Shown: positions 1-5,801 of the stretch, one piece after another
Position numbering within the stretch: position 1 is the stretch's first letter
Layout: each line of letters starts with the position of its first letter
Assembly (NCBI GenBank): GCA_021205645.1
Contig: JAJPXE010000056.1
Location: forward strand, 1 to 7,035
DNA: 7,035 nt
Direction of reading: 5' to 3'
DNA from: Candidatus Gastranaerophilales bacterium
GTDB lineage: Bacteria; Cyanobacteriota; Vampirovibrionia; Gastranaerophilales; Gastranaerophilaceae
Program-made: the position numbers and the translations under genes
The notes under the pieces: model-generated
What the model saw: only the letters and a program-made list of their open reading frames with translations
What the model was told of the DNA's origin: nothing
Database searches by the model: none

Positions 1-2
1 GC

Positions 3-587
3 GATATTGTTGAAGCGGATTATAGAAAATATATTGATGCTCATATAGAGAAAGGCAAAAAAGTATCCGACAGCTGGGTTGAAACGGCCTTAAAGAACGG
101 AACTTCAACGCCGAACTTCTCAACATCAGGAGTCGATAAAAACACAATACTTGATGTTATCGGAACATTCATGACAAATAAAGATGTTAAAAACGGTAAA
201 GTTTCACTGGAGAATATTTTTGAAGTGCCTGACGTTGCTTCAAGCCTCGTCGAATCAATGAAACAAAAAGCTGATGACTTCCTGCTTGATGAGGACACTG
301 ATGAAGATAAAAAAGAAGCACTTGTCGGATTTATTGAAGATATGCGAAATACATACGATGACTTTACAAAAGAGCCGAGCATAGAAAAACGGACAAAAAT
401 AATCAAGGCATTCACAGAAGCATTTGAAATAATGCGAACGGAACAAGCACGGCGTAATGATGAGGCTGCCCCGCAGCACTACGGACTGCCGGAAGACTCT
501 GAAATTAAGTTTGATAACTTCTCAAAAAGAGCCGATGAGGAAATTGAAGCCCATAAAAACAGAAGAAAATTGCGCAGAAACATTTAA
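3..587 (+). CDS. Unrecognised charged protein, 3' part only (5' end outside window)
   Basis: The reading frame is open from the first complete codon at position 3 to a TAA at 585-587, giving 194 visible residues with no in-frame stop. The gene therefore probably begins before the window; the ATG at 171 is more likely internal than the true start. I do not recognise the family. The visible protein has no hydrophobic membrane segment. It is rich in Lys, Glu and Asp, has an acidic patch (DEDTDEDKKE, about residues 96-105 of the visible part), and ends in a strongly basic tail (NRRKLRRNI). Long stretches after about residue 55 have heptad-like spacing suggesting alpha helix, so a structural, coiled-coil or nucleic-acid-contacting role is possible but not shown. 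A hairpin terminator follows 37 nt after the stop, so this is the last gene of its transcript. Confidence 0.7.
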   Translation, partial: DIVEADYRKYIDAHIEKGKKVSDSWVETALKNGTSTPNFSTSGVDKNTILDVIGTFMTNKDVKNGKVSLENIFEVPDVASSLVESMKQKADDFLLDEDTDEDKKEALVGFIEDMRNTYDDFTKEPSIEKRTKIIKAFTEAFEIMRTEQARRNDEAAPQHYGLPEDSEIKFDNFSKRADEEIEAHKNRRKLRRNI

Positions 588-590
588 TAT

Positions 591-618
591 TTGACAATGT
601 TCAATCTCGAAATATATT
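591..618 (+). promoter_or_regulatory. Weakly supported promoter-like boxes just after the first gene
   Basis: A perfect TTGACA (591-596) starts 4 nt after the stop codon, and TATATT (613-618) follows at 16 nt spacing. A transcript from it would start at about 625, directly at the base of the terminator hairpin. No gene follows before the terminator, so this may be chance in AT-rich sequence. Confidence 0.25.
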
Positions 619-624
619 TATTCA

Positions 625-656
625 AAATGCCGGATTTTTAATAATCCGGTATTTTT
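625..656 (+). terminator. Intrinsic terminator of the first gene
   Basis: The stem CCGGATT (630-636) pairs with AATCCGG (643-649) across a 6-nt loop. It is extended at the base by a G-U pair and an A-tract/T-tract pairing (625-629 with 650-655). The T-rich run 652-656 follows directly. The GC-rich core plus U-tract is a textbook rho-independent terminator. The symmetric A/T base means it could also work on the minus strand, though no minus-strand gene ends here. Confidence 0.85.
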
Positions 657-774
657 ATATGAATTTGTGAAAAGAGGGTGCGAGAAAAATTTTAATGGCT
701 CTTGACCTTTTTAACAGAATCTCAAAAAACTGACATTTTTCTGTATCCACGTATGCAAAAAACAATTATTGCGG

Positions 775-780
775 TATAAT
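775..780 (+). promoter_or_regulatory. -10 box TATAAT placed for a leaderless pheA transcript
   Basis: A perfect TATAAT lies 6 nt before the ATG at 787, so transcription starting 7 nt downstream of the box would begin on the A of the start codon. No ribosome binding site is visible between 750 and 786. There is no good -35 at 16-18 nt spacing (752-757 reads TATGCA), but a TTG lies just upstream at 769-771. An alternative is CTGACA (730-735) paired with a weak TATGCA -10 (752-757), giving a leader of about 23 nt that would still lack a Shine-Dalgarno site. Confidence 0.5.
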
Positions 781-786
781 CTTAGT

Positions 787-1647
787 ATGTCAAACTTTGT
801 TCATTCGGAAAAGATTAAAACGATAGCCTATCTCGGTACTGCCGGTTCGTTTACAGAAATGGCAAAAGATTATTTTTGTGAAAAATATAGCCTGCAGGCT
901 TATCAAATGCCGTTTAGAAAGATTAAAGAAATCATCTCATATGTGGAAGATGACCGGGATGCTGTCGGTATTATTCCGGTAGAAAACGCTAAAGAAGGGA
1001 TTATTCGTGAAACAAACGACAATCTCATAAAATCATCCAATGATAATATAAAGATTTTATCCGAAGCAATTCTGCCATCTAACAATTGCCTTTTGTCAAA
1101 AAATAGCGAGATATATAATATTTCAGGATTGATAGCACCCGCACCCGCTATTGCAAGGTGTCAAGAATACATTAAAACACAATTGCCCATGCACTTGAAT
1201 ATTATTAATACCGCAGATACCGAAGAAGCTGCAAGGCTGCTTAACTCATATAACCTGACTTATGCTATTATAGGAACAAAAAAAACAGCTGAAATTTATA
1301 ATTTGAATATTCTTAACCCGAATATAAACAATGATAAAGATAATCATACAAAGTTTATTATGATAGGTGATTTTGAGACAGAACCGACAGAACACAGCAT
1401 TTCAAGTGTGGCAATTTCCTTAGCAGATGCTCCCGGAAATCTGTATAACATAGTTAAAGAATTTGCACAAAGAAATATCAACATAACCTATATCCACGCA
1501 ACACCGTCAAAACTTGAAGAAAATGAATATATTCTGTTTCTTGATTTTGCAGGACATATTAAAGAAGAAAATGTTCATGATGCAGTTGAAAATATTAAAC
1601 CGCACATAAAATATTACAGATTTATGGGTTCGTATGAGAGAATTTAG
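787..1647 (+). CDS. pheA: Prephenate dehydratase with C-terminal ACT domain (divergent)
   Basis: Prephenate dehydratase converts prephenate to phenylpyruvate, the committed step to phenylalanine in the cytosol. I start it at ATG 787 (286 aa); an in-frame TTG at 769 is open, but the -10 box TATAAT sits inside that extension. The order of parts is typical of a monofunctional enzyme: a GTAGSFTE element (17-24, family GPxGTFSE), PVENAKEG (64-71, family PxENSxEG), a dehydratase fold to about residue 195 with THx-type motif TKF (188-190, family TRF), then an ACT domain (about 205-272) with PGNLY (216-220). Several signature residues differ from the usual ones: Lys for Arg in TRF, Ala for Ser in ENS, and HATP where the phenylalanine-binding ESRP motif is expected. 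There is no chorismate mutase domain. The gene overlaps the TPR gene by 14 nt, suggesting co-expression. Confidence 0.85.
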   Translation: MSNFVHSEKIKTIAYLGTAGSFTEMAKDYFCEKYSLQAYQMPFRKIKEIISYVEDDRDAVGIIPVENAKEGIIRETNDNLIKSSNDNIKILSEAILPSNNCLLSKNSEIYNISGLIAPAPAIARCQEYIKTQLPMHLNIINTADTEEAARLLNSYNLTYAIIGTKKTAEIYNLNILNPNINNDKDNHTKFIMIGDFETEPTEHSISSVAISLADAPGNLYNIVKEFAQRNINITYIHATPSKLEENEYILFLDFAGHIKEENVHDAVENIKPHIKYYRFMGSYERI

Positions 1648-2509
1648 TATAAGAAATTGTATAAAATTATTTGCTGTTGTCATTTTCTTTGCAGCATTGT
1701 TTCAACAGGCGGTTTATGCTGACTATGAAACAGGCATGACTGATGCGGAAATCATAAAAAAAATAAGGAAATGCAATAAAAAAATCAACAAACGCCCTGA
1801 TAGGATTAAATATTATGTTCAACGCGGTTTTTTAAGATACTGTCTGGGTGATTACGGCGGTGCACTGGAAGATTATGTTGAGGCAGAGGGATTAGAACCT
1901 GAAAACTCTGACATATTCTATTCAAGAGGGCGGGTCTGGTTTGCCCAAAATAATTACACAGAGGCCATAAAAGATTTTGACAGGGCGGCAGAGCTTAAGA
2001 AAAAAGATTCTAAAATATATGTGAGCAGAGGAATTACAAAAGAGAAAATGAACGATTATGAAGGTGCTGCCTCTGACTATGACCTTGCAATAAAATATGA
2101 TAAACATTCAAGAAGCGCATACTCAAACAGGGGTGTATTAAAAGGCAAAATGCAGGATTATCAGGGAGCACTGGATGATTATCAAAAGGCAATTAAGCTT
2201 TGCAAATACGCTCCCGATACGTACTATAATATGGCACTGACGAAATGTCAGCTTGAACAGTATGAAGATGCGATAAAAGATTTTTCAACAGCAATAGAAC
2301 AGAACCCGAAATATGCTATGGCATATTATAAGAGGGGGCTGGTATATCAAAAAATGGGGAGTAAGCAATTTGCAAGAAGCGATTTTATCAATGCTTTAAA
2401 GCTGACCCCATCAAACAGAGAGGTAAAACAGGCACTTGAAACTCTTAACAAAGAGCTTGAAGAATTATATGATACAAAAGTTCCGGCATGGGTTTTGAAC
2501 GACGATTAA
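1634..2509 (+). CDS. Exported tetratricopeptide repeat protein (six TPRs)
   Basis: This 291-aa protein begins with a basic stretch, a hydrophobic core (about residues 11-26) and a likely signal peptidase I site after VYA at 27-29. There is no lipobox cysteine, so the mature protein is probably periplasmic or secreted. From about residue 58 to 261 it is built of six consecutive 34-residue tetratricopeptide repeats, starting near 58, 92, 126, 160, 194 and 228. The repeats show the usual G/Y at position 8, Y at 11, A at 20, F/Y at 24, A at 27 and often P near 32. A short helical tail follows (262-291). TPR solenoids are protein-protein interaction scaffolds; the partner cannot be told from sequence. 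The ATG lies inside the end of pheA (14-nt overlap, different frame) with no clear ribosome binding site, so translation is probably coupled to pheA. Confidence 0.9.
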   Translation: MREFSIRNCIKLFAVVIFFAALFQQAVYADYETGMTDAEIIKKIRKCNKKINKRPDRIKYYVQRGFLRYCLGDYGGALEDYVEAEGLEPENSDIFYSRGRVWFAQNNYTEAIKDFDRAAELKKKDSKIYVSRGITKEKMNDYEGAASDYDLAIKYDKHSRSAYSNRGVLKGKMQDYQGALDDYQKAIKLCKYAPDTYYNMALTKCQLEQYEDAIKDFSTAIEQNPKYAMAYYKRGLVYQKMGSKQFARSDFINALKLTPSNREVKQALETLNKELEELYDTKVPAWVLNDD

Positions 2510-2568
2510 ATTTGATTTTCCGGCTTTATTTTAGTCTTATGCCAGAGTAGCAAAATCGGGTGCGCATA

Positions 2569-2610
2569 ATTGAGTTTGCGGAAAAATTTTATTTTTTCTG
2601 CAAACTCAAT
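2569..2610. repeat. Long perfect-type inverted repeat (18-bp stem, 6-nt loop)
   Basis: Arm 2569-2586 (begins ATTGAGTTTGCGG) pairs with arm 2593-2610 (ends CTGCAAACTCAAT) over 18 bp with a single G-U wobble and a 6-nt loop TTTTAT. The sequence after it (ATGGTAATCATG) is not a U-tract, so it is not a standard intrinsic terminator on the + strand. It could act as an RNA-stabilising 3' structure, an atypical terminator or a small repeat element. Confidence 0.75.
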
Positions 2611-2638
2611 ATGGTAATCATGTAGAGCTAACCCTAAA

Positions 2639-2711
2639 GGACTATTTTGTTACAAATCTTTATATACTAAATAGCGGACTACTAAATGGTTACAGCTATT
2701 TTGGTTAAAAT
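2639..2711. repeat. Cluster of short imperfect direct repeats
   Basis: GGACTATTTTGTTAC (2639-2653) resembles GGACTACTAAATGGTTAC (2676-2693) with a 3-nt indel. TACTAAAT occurs at 2665-2672 and 2680-2687, 15 nt apart. CTATTTTGTTACAAAT (2642-2657) resembles CTATTTTGGTTAAAAT (2696-2711). They lie directly upstream of the promoter for the phosphorylase-like gene, a position that would suit a regulator-binding region, but AT-rich chance similarity is possible. Confidence 0.35.
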
Positions 2712-2735
2712 AAGTATCGTTTATTGTGAAATATC

Positions 2736-2764
2736 TTGAAATTATGGTATTTTGTTGGTATAAC
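2736..2764 (+). promoter_or_regulatory. Sigma70-type promoter of the glgP-like gene
   Basis: TTGAAA (2736-2741), a 17-nt spacer, and TATAAC (2759-2764) preceded by TGG (2756-2758) give both a near-consensus -35/-10 pair and an extended -10. Transcription would begin near 2771, leaving a leader of about 58 nt. A Shine-Dalgarno AAAGGA (2815-2820) lies 8 nt before the ATG at 2829. Confidence 0.75.
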
Positions 2765-2828
2765 TGTGGTTGTGTTGAATATTAAAAGTAATTCAAAAGT
2801 ATTACATAGATAGTAAAGGATTAAAGTT

Positions 2829-4520
2829 ATGTCATTACCAAGTGTAGCATATTTCTCTATGGAAATAGCATTAGACCAGTCATTAAAAACATATTCCGGC
2901 GGTTTAGGATTTTTAGCCGGCTCACACATGCTGTCTGCCGGATATCTTCAAATGCCGATGGTGGGTGTAACGATGTTGTGGTCATACGGATATTATGATC
3001 AGCGAATTGATCATACCGGAAATGTTGAAGTTGCATATATCAGAAAGTATTATGATTTCTTAACGGATATAAACGTTACGGTAGAAGTGGACACTTTCGG
3101 TGAAAAAGTCAAGGTTAAAGCGTACAGAGTTGAGCCGGAAATGTTCGGTGCGTGCCCTGTATACCTCTTAACGACCGATATTGAGGGTAACAGCGAATGG
3201 GCAAGAAGGATTTCTCACAGACTCTATGACGGGGATGAAAGGATTAGAATTGCTCAGGAAACAATACTTGGTATTGCAGGTATAAGAGTACTTCAACAGG
3301 TAGGATATAATTTTGAAGTTGTGCACATGAACGAAGGTCATGCTCTGCCTGCCGCTTTTGAATTGTTAAGACAATACAATGGAAACTTAGACGAAGTAAG
3401 AAAGAAAACTGTATTCACAACCCATACTCCTGTAGCTGCGGGAAATGAAGTACACTGGGTTGATACACTGCTTCAGGGCGGATTTTTTGCAGGATGTTCA
3501 AGAGAACGTGCTATTGAACTCGGCGGCGAAAACTTCTCACTGACAGTTGCTGCATTAAGGATGTCCAGAATTGCTAATGCCGTATCGCAACTGCACGGAT
3601 TAGTCGCTAACAAAATGTGGGAATGGGTGGACGGAAGATGCCCTATCAGAGCCATCACGAATGCGGTTAACCTCCACTACTGGCAGGATAAAAGAATTTC
3701 CGGCGATGATTCTTATGAAAAATTACTTGCTACAAAGCGTGAAATGAAAGTCAAACTCTTTAAATATATAGCAAATGTTGCAGGTAAAAGATTTAACCCT
3801 GATGTGCTGACAATTACCTGGGCAAGAAGATTTGCCGACTACAAGCGTGCATGGCTCATACTCATGGACAAAGACAGAATTAATAAGCTGTTAGACGAAA
3901 ATAAAGTCCAGATTATCTTTGCCGGCAAGTTCCATCCTGATGATGTTATGGGTAAAGAAATGTTCAACAAGCTGTTAAACCGCTCGCACGGATTAAAGAA
4001 TGTCGTTGTTCTCCCGGGGTATGAACTTTCATTGTCGGGCATGCTCAAAAGAGGTTCGGATATCTGGCTAAATACACCGCTAAGACCGTTTGAAGCATCG
4101 GGCACATCAGGCATGTCCGCTAACGCTAACGGTGCACTGCACCTGTCAATTTATGACGGCTGGACTGTAGAAGGTACTTTCAACGGCATTAATGGCTACG
4201 CCATTGAGTATGAAGGACTTGATGATGAAATGCCTTGGGAAGAAAGACACTGGAAAGACCATGAATGCATGATGGATATTATTGAAAACCAGATTATTCC
4301 TACTTATTATAACAACAAAGATGAATGGGCAAGAATGATGCGTCAGGCTATTAGGACGGCAGAGGCTTATTTCAACTCTGACAGAATGGTCGTTGAATAT
4401 TACAACAGATTGTATAAACCGATTGCTCACGATGATCCATCAGCAGGGGAAGAAAAGAAAGAAATGAATATTTCTGAAACTCCTACATTTGATGCGTGGA
4501 CTTATTCTAATATCAAATAA
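2829..4520 (+). CDS. glgP: Short-form alpha-glucan phosphorylase homologue (GT35) lacking the PLP lysine
   Basis: GT35 phosphorylases release glucose-1-phosphate from glycogen or maltodextrin ends using phosphate and pyridoxal phosphate. At 563 aa this is the short bacterial/archaeal type. Family landmarks in order: SME...YSGGLGFLAG (10-31), NEGHA (168-172), FTTHTP (196-201), SQLHG (253-257), ITNAV (276-280), the phosphate-site RRFADYKR (333-340), IIFAGKFHP (362-370), LNTPLRPFEASGTSGM (414-429) and DGWTVEG (443-449). The residue after GTSGM, normally the lysine that forms the Schiff base with PLP, is Ser430 (TCC at 4116-4118), with no lysine close by. The fold assignment is firm; phosphorylase activity is in doubt. 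A hydrophilic tail (about 535-563) follows the domain. The gene stands alone between its own promoter (2736-2764) and terminator (4547-4582). Gene symbol refers to the family, not to proven function. Confidence 0.85.
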   Translation: MSLPSVAYFSMEIALDQSLKTYSGGLGFLAGSHMLSAGYLQMPMVGVTMLWSYGYYDQRIDHTGNVEVAYIRKYYDFLTDINVTVEVDTFGEKVKVKAYRVEPEMFGACPVYLLTTDIEGNSEWARRISHRLYDGDERIRIAQETILGIAGIRVLQQVGYNFEVVHMNEGHALPAAFELLRQYNGNLDEVRKKTVFTTHTPVAAGNEVHWVDTLLQGGFFAGCSRERAIELGGENFSLTVAALRMSRIANAVSQLHGLVANKMWEWVDGRCPIRAITNAVNLHYWQDKRISGDDSYEKLLATKREMKVKLFKYIANVAGKRFNPDVLTITWARRFADYKRAWLILMDKDRINKLLDENKVQIIFAGKFHPDDVMGKEMFNKLLNRSHGLKNVVVLPGYELSLSGMLKRGSDIWLNTPLRPFEASGTSGMSANANGALHLSIYDGWTVEGTFNGINGYAIEYEGLDDEMPWEERHWKDHECMMDIIENQIIPTYYNNKDEWARMMRQAIRTAEAYFNSDRMVVEYYNRLYKPIAHDDPSAGEEKKEMNISETPTFDAWTYSNIK

Positions 4521-4546
4521 TTTTTAATTATGCGAATAAAATTTGC

Positions 4547-4590
4547 AATATCAGCCCTCTTGAAATAGAGAGGGTTGATATTTGTTATTA
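4547..4590 (+). terminator. Intrinsic terminator after the glgP-like gene
   Basis: A 14-bp stem forms between 4547-4560 (AATATCAGCCCTCT) and 4569-4582 (AGAGGGTTGATATT) with one G-U pair and an 8-nt loop. A T-rich tail TTTGTTATT overlaps and follows the 3' arm. It begins 27 nt after the stop codon. Confidence 0.75.
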
Positions 4591-4634
4591 ACAGCTCCCG
4601 ATTAACAGCCGGCGATAACATTTATGAAAAATAA

Positions 4635-4663
4635 TTTACACCGAAATTTGTTTGTAATACAAT
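4635..4663 (+). promoter_or_regulatory. Sigma70-type promoter of gap
   Basis: TTTACA (4635-4640) and TACAAT (4658-4663) are separated by exactly 17 nt, each one or two mismatches from consensus. Transcription would start near 4670. The Shine-Dalgarno AAGGAG (4692-4697) lies 7 nt before ATG 4705, the strongest ribosome binding site in the window, fitting a highly expressed gene. Confidence 0.7.
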
Positions 4664-4704
4664 CATAGTGTTAAGAGAGATTTTACATAAAAAGGAGTGA
4701 AATT

Positions 4705-5709
4705 ATGGTAAAAGTTGCAATTAACGGATTCGGAAGAATCGGACGTAACACATTAAGAGCTGCAATTAGAGAAGGCATATTTAATGAAATTGATTATGTT
4801 GCTATCAATGATCCGGGTTTAAAACCTGAGGATGCAGCACGTATTTTTAAGTATGACTCAGTAATGGGCAAGTTTGACGGCACTGTTGAAGCATATGACG
4901 AAGGTATCATTGTTAACGGCAAAAAGATTAAATTCTACGCTGAAAAAGACCCTGCACAGCTGCCATGGAAAGATTTAGGTGTTGAAGTGGTTGTTGAATC
5001 AACAGGTTTCTTTACGGATGCAACAAAAGCTCACGCTCATATTGATGCAGGTGCTAAAAAGGTTATTATCTCTGCTCCTGCTTCTAACGAGGATATCACT
5101 ATAGTATTAGGCGTTAACGATAAAATGTATGACCCTGCAAAACACAATGTAATATCGATGGCATCCTGCACTACAAACTGTTTGGCACCGGTTGCTAAAG
5201 TTATCAAAGAAAAATTCGGTATTGTAAAAGGTTTGATGACAACGGTTCACTCATATACAGGTGACCAAAGAATTCTTGATGCAGGTCACAAAGACCCTCG
5301 CAGAGCAAGAGCTGGTGCATTGAATATCGTTCCTACTAAAACAGGTGCTGCTAAGGCTGTTGCATTAGTTATCCCTGAATTAAAAGGTAAATTAGACGGT
5401 TTTGCAATGCGTGTTCCTACTCCGGATGTATCTCTGGTTGATGTTGTATTTGAAACAGAAAAAGAAGTTACCGTTGACGAAGTTAATGCAGCATTAAAAG
5501 CAGGTGCTGACGGACATGTTCTTTGCTATACAGAAGAGCCGCTTGTTTCTTCAGATTATATCGGAACATCTCAATCATCTACCGTTGATGCTCTGTTAAC
5601 AAGAGTGATGGGCGGCAATATGGTTAAAATCATTTCATGGTACGATAATGAAATGGGTTATTCTACAAGATTAGCTGAAACTACTAAAATGGTTGCTTCG
5701 AAATTATAA
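4705..5709 (+). CDS. gap: Glyceraldehyde-3-phosphate dehydrogenase, type I
   Basis: This enzyme oxidises glyceraldehyde-3-phosphate with phosphate and NAD(P)+ to 1,3-bisphosphoglycerate in cytosolic glycolysis, or the reverse in gluconeogenesis. The 334-aa length is normal and complete. The N-terminal Rossmann domain starts with INGFGRIGR (6-14); the catalytic site is ASCTTNC (153-159) with nucleophile Cys155 and base His182 in TTVHSYT; the C-terminal WYDNEMGYS (312-320) is intact. The cofactor-contact positions are less usual: INDPG (34-38) in place of the NAD-type NDLTD, and LDAGH (191-195) in place of the DLPH/DAPH of NAD-specific enzymes. This resembles the small residues (DASH) of NADP-accepting Gap2 enzymes, so dual cofactor use is possible. 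It has its own promoter and strong ribosome binding site, and is followed by a large palindrome. Confidence 0.97.
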   Translation: MVKVAINGFGRIGRNTLRAAIREGIFNEIDYVAINDPGLKPEDAARIFKYDSVMGKFDGTVEAYDEGIIVNGKKIKFYAEKDPAQLPWKDLGVEVVVESTGFFTDATKAHAHIDAGAKKVIISAPASNEDITIVLGVNDKMYDPAKHNVISMASCTTNCLAPVAKVIKEKFGIVKGLMTTVHSYTGDQRILDAGHKDPRRARAGALNIVPTKTGAAKAVALVIPELKGKLDGFAMRVPTPDVSLVDVVFETEKEVTVDEVNAALKAGADGHVLCYTEEPLVSSDYIGTSQSSTVDALLTRVMGGNMVKIISWYDNEMGYSTRLAETTKMVASKL

Positions 5710-5724
5710 TTTTTTAAAATTATG

Positions 5725-5777
5725 TTATAACAAAACAGGTGTCGGGAATATAGTTCCGGTGCCTGTATTTGTTATAA
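5725..5777. terminator. Extended palindrome after gap: likely terminator overlapping the next promoter
   Basis: Outer arms TTATAACAAA (5725-5734) and TTTGTTATAA (5768-5777) are exact inverted repeats of 10 bp. Inside, ACAGGTGTCGGGAA (5735-5748) pairs with TTCCGGTGCCTGT (5754-5766) through Watson-Crick and G-U pairs, with A5767 bulged. The core hairpin with tail TATTTGTT fits a moderate intrinsic terminator for gap. The right arm also contains five of the six bases of the leuD-like gene's -10 box. Confidence 0.7.
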
Positions 5778-5778
5778 T
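5770..5778 (+). promoter_or_regulatory. Extended -10 promoter of the leuD-like gene
   Basis: TGTTATAAT (5770-5778) is a perfect extended -10 (TGN-TATAAT). No -35 resembling TTGACA is present at 5749-5755, as is common for extended -10 promoters. Transcription would start near 5785. AAGGGG (5791-5796) is the ribosome binding site, 5 nt before ATG 5802. Confidence 0.65.
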
Positions 5779-5801
5779 GAATATAACAGAAAGGGGTAAA
5801 A

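Larger units (their letters stand above)
2510..2828. other. 319-nt intergenic region with hairpin, short repeats and promoter
   Basis: I see no gene here on either strand. The region holds an 18-bp hairpin (2569-2610), a cluster of short imperfect repeats (2639-2711), a strong promoter (2736-2764) and a 5' leader of roughly 58 nt with a Shine-Dalgarno site for the following gene. The hairpin lacks a U-tract, so termination of the pheA-TPR transcript is not clearly explained. Confidence 0.7.

Noticed and set aside
41..415. Minus-strand open frame opposite the first gene
   Set aside because: It is a Ser/Phe-rich antisense shadow; the + frame is open to the window edge and is followed by a matching terminator.
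769..786. TTG start for pheA
   Set aside because: It lacks a ribosome binding site and would place a perfect TATAAT inside the coding region; the ATG at 787 leaves the full domain intact.
2569..2610. Standard rho-independent terminator for the TPR gene
   Set aside because: The stem is strong, but no U-tract follows the 3' arm, so I list it as an inverted repeat instead.
2639..2711. Possible small CRISPR array
   Set aside because: The repeats are short, imperfect and irregularly spaced, with no spacer-sized unique units and no cas genes nearby.
2705..2929. Minus-strand open frame across the glgP-like promoter and start
   Set aside because: It overlaps a well-supported promoter and the start of a strong gene, has no ribosome binding site and no recognisable protein character.
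3473..4430. Three minus-strand open frames inside the glgP-like gene
   Set aside because: They are antisense to a continuous, motif-rich coding region and have no independent start signals.
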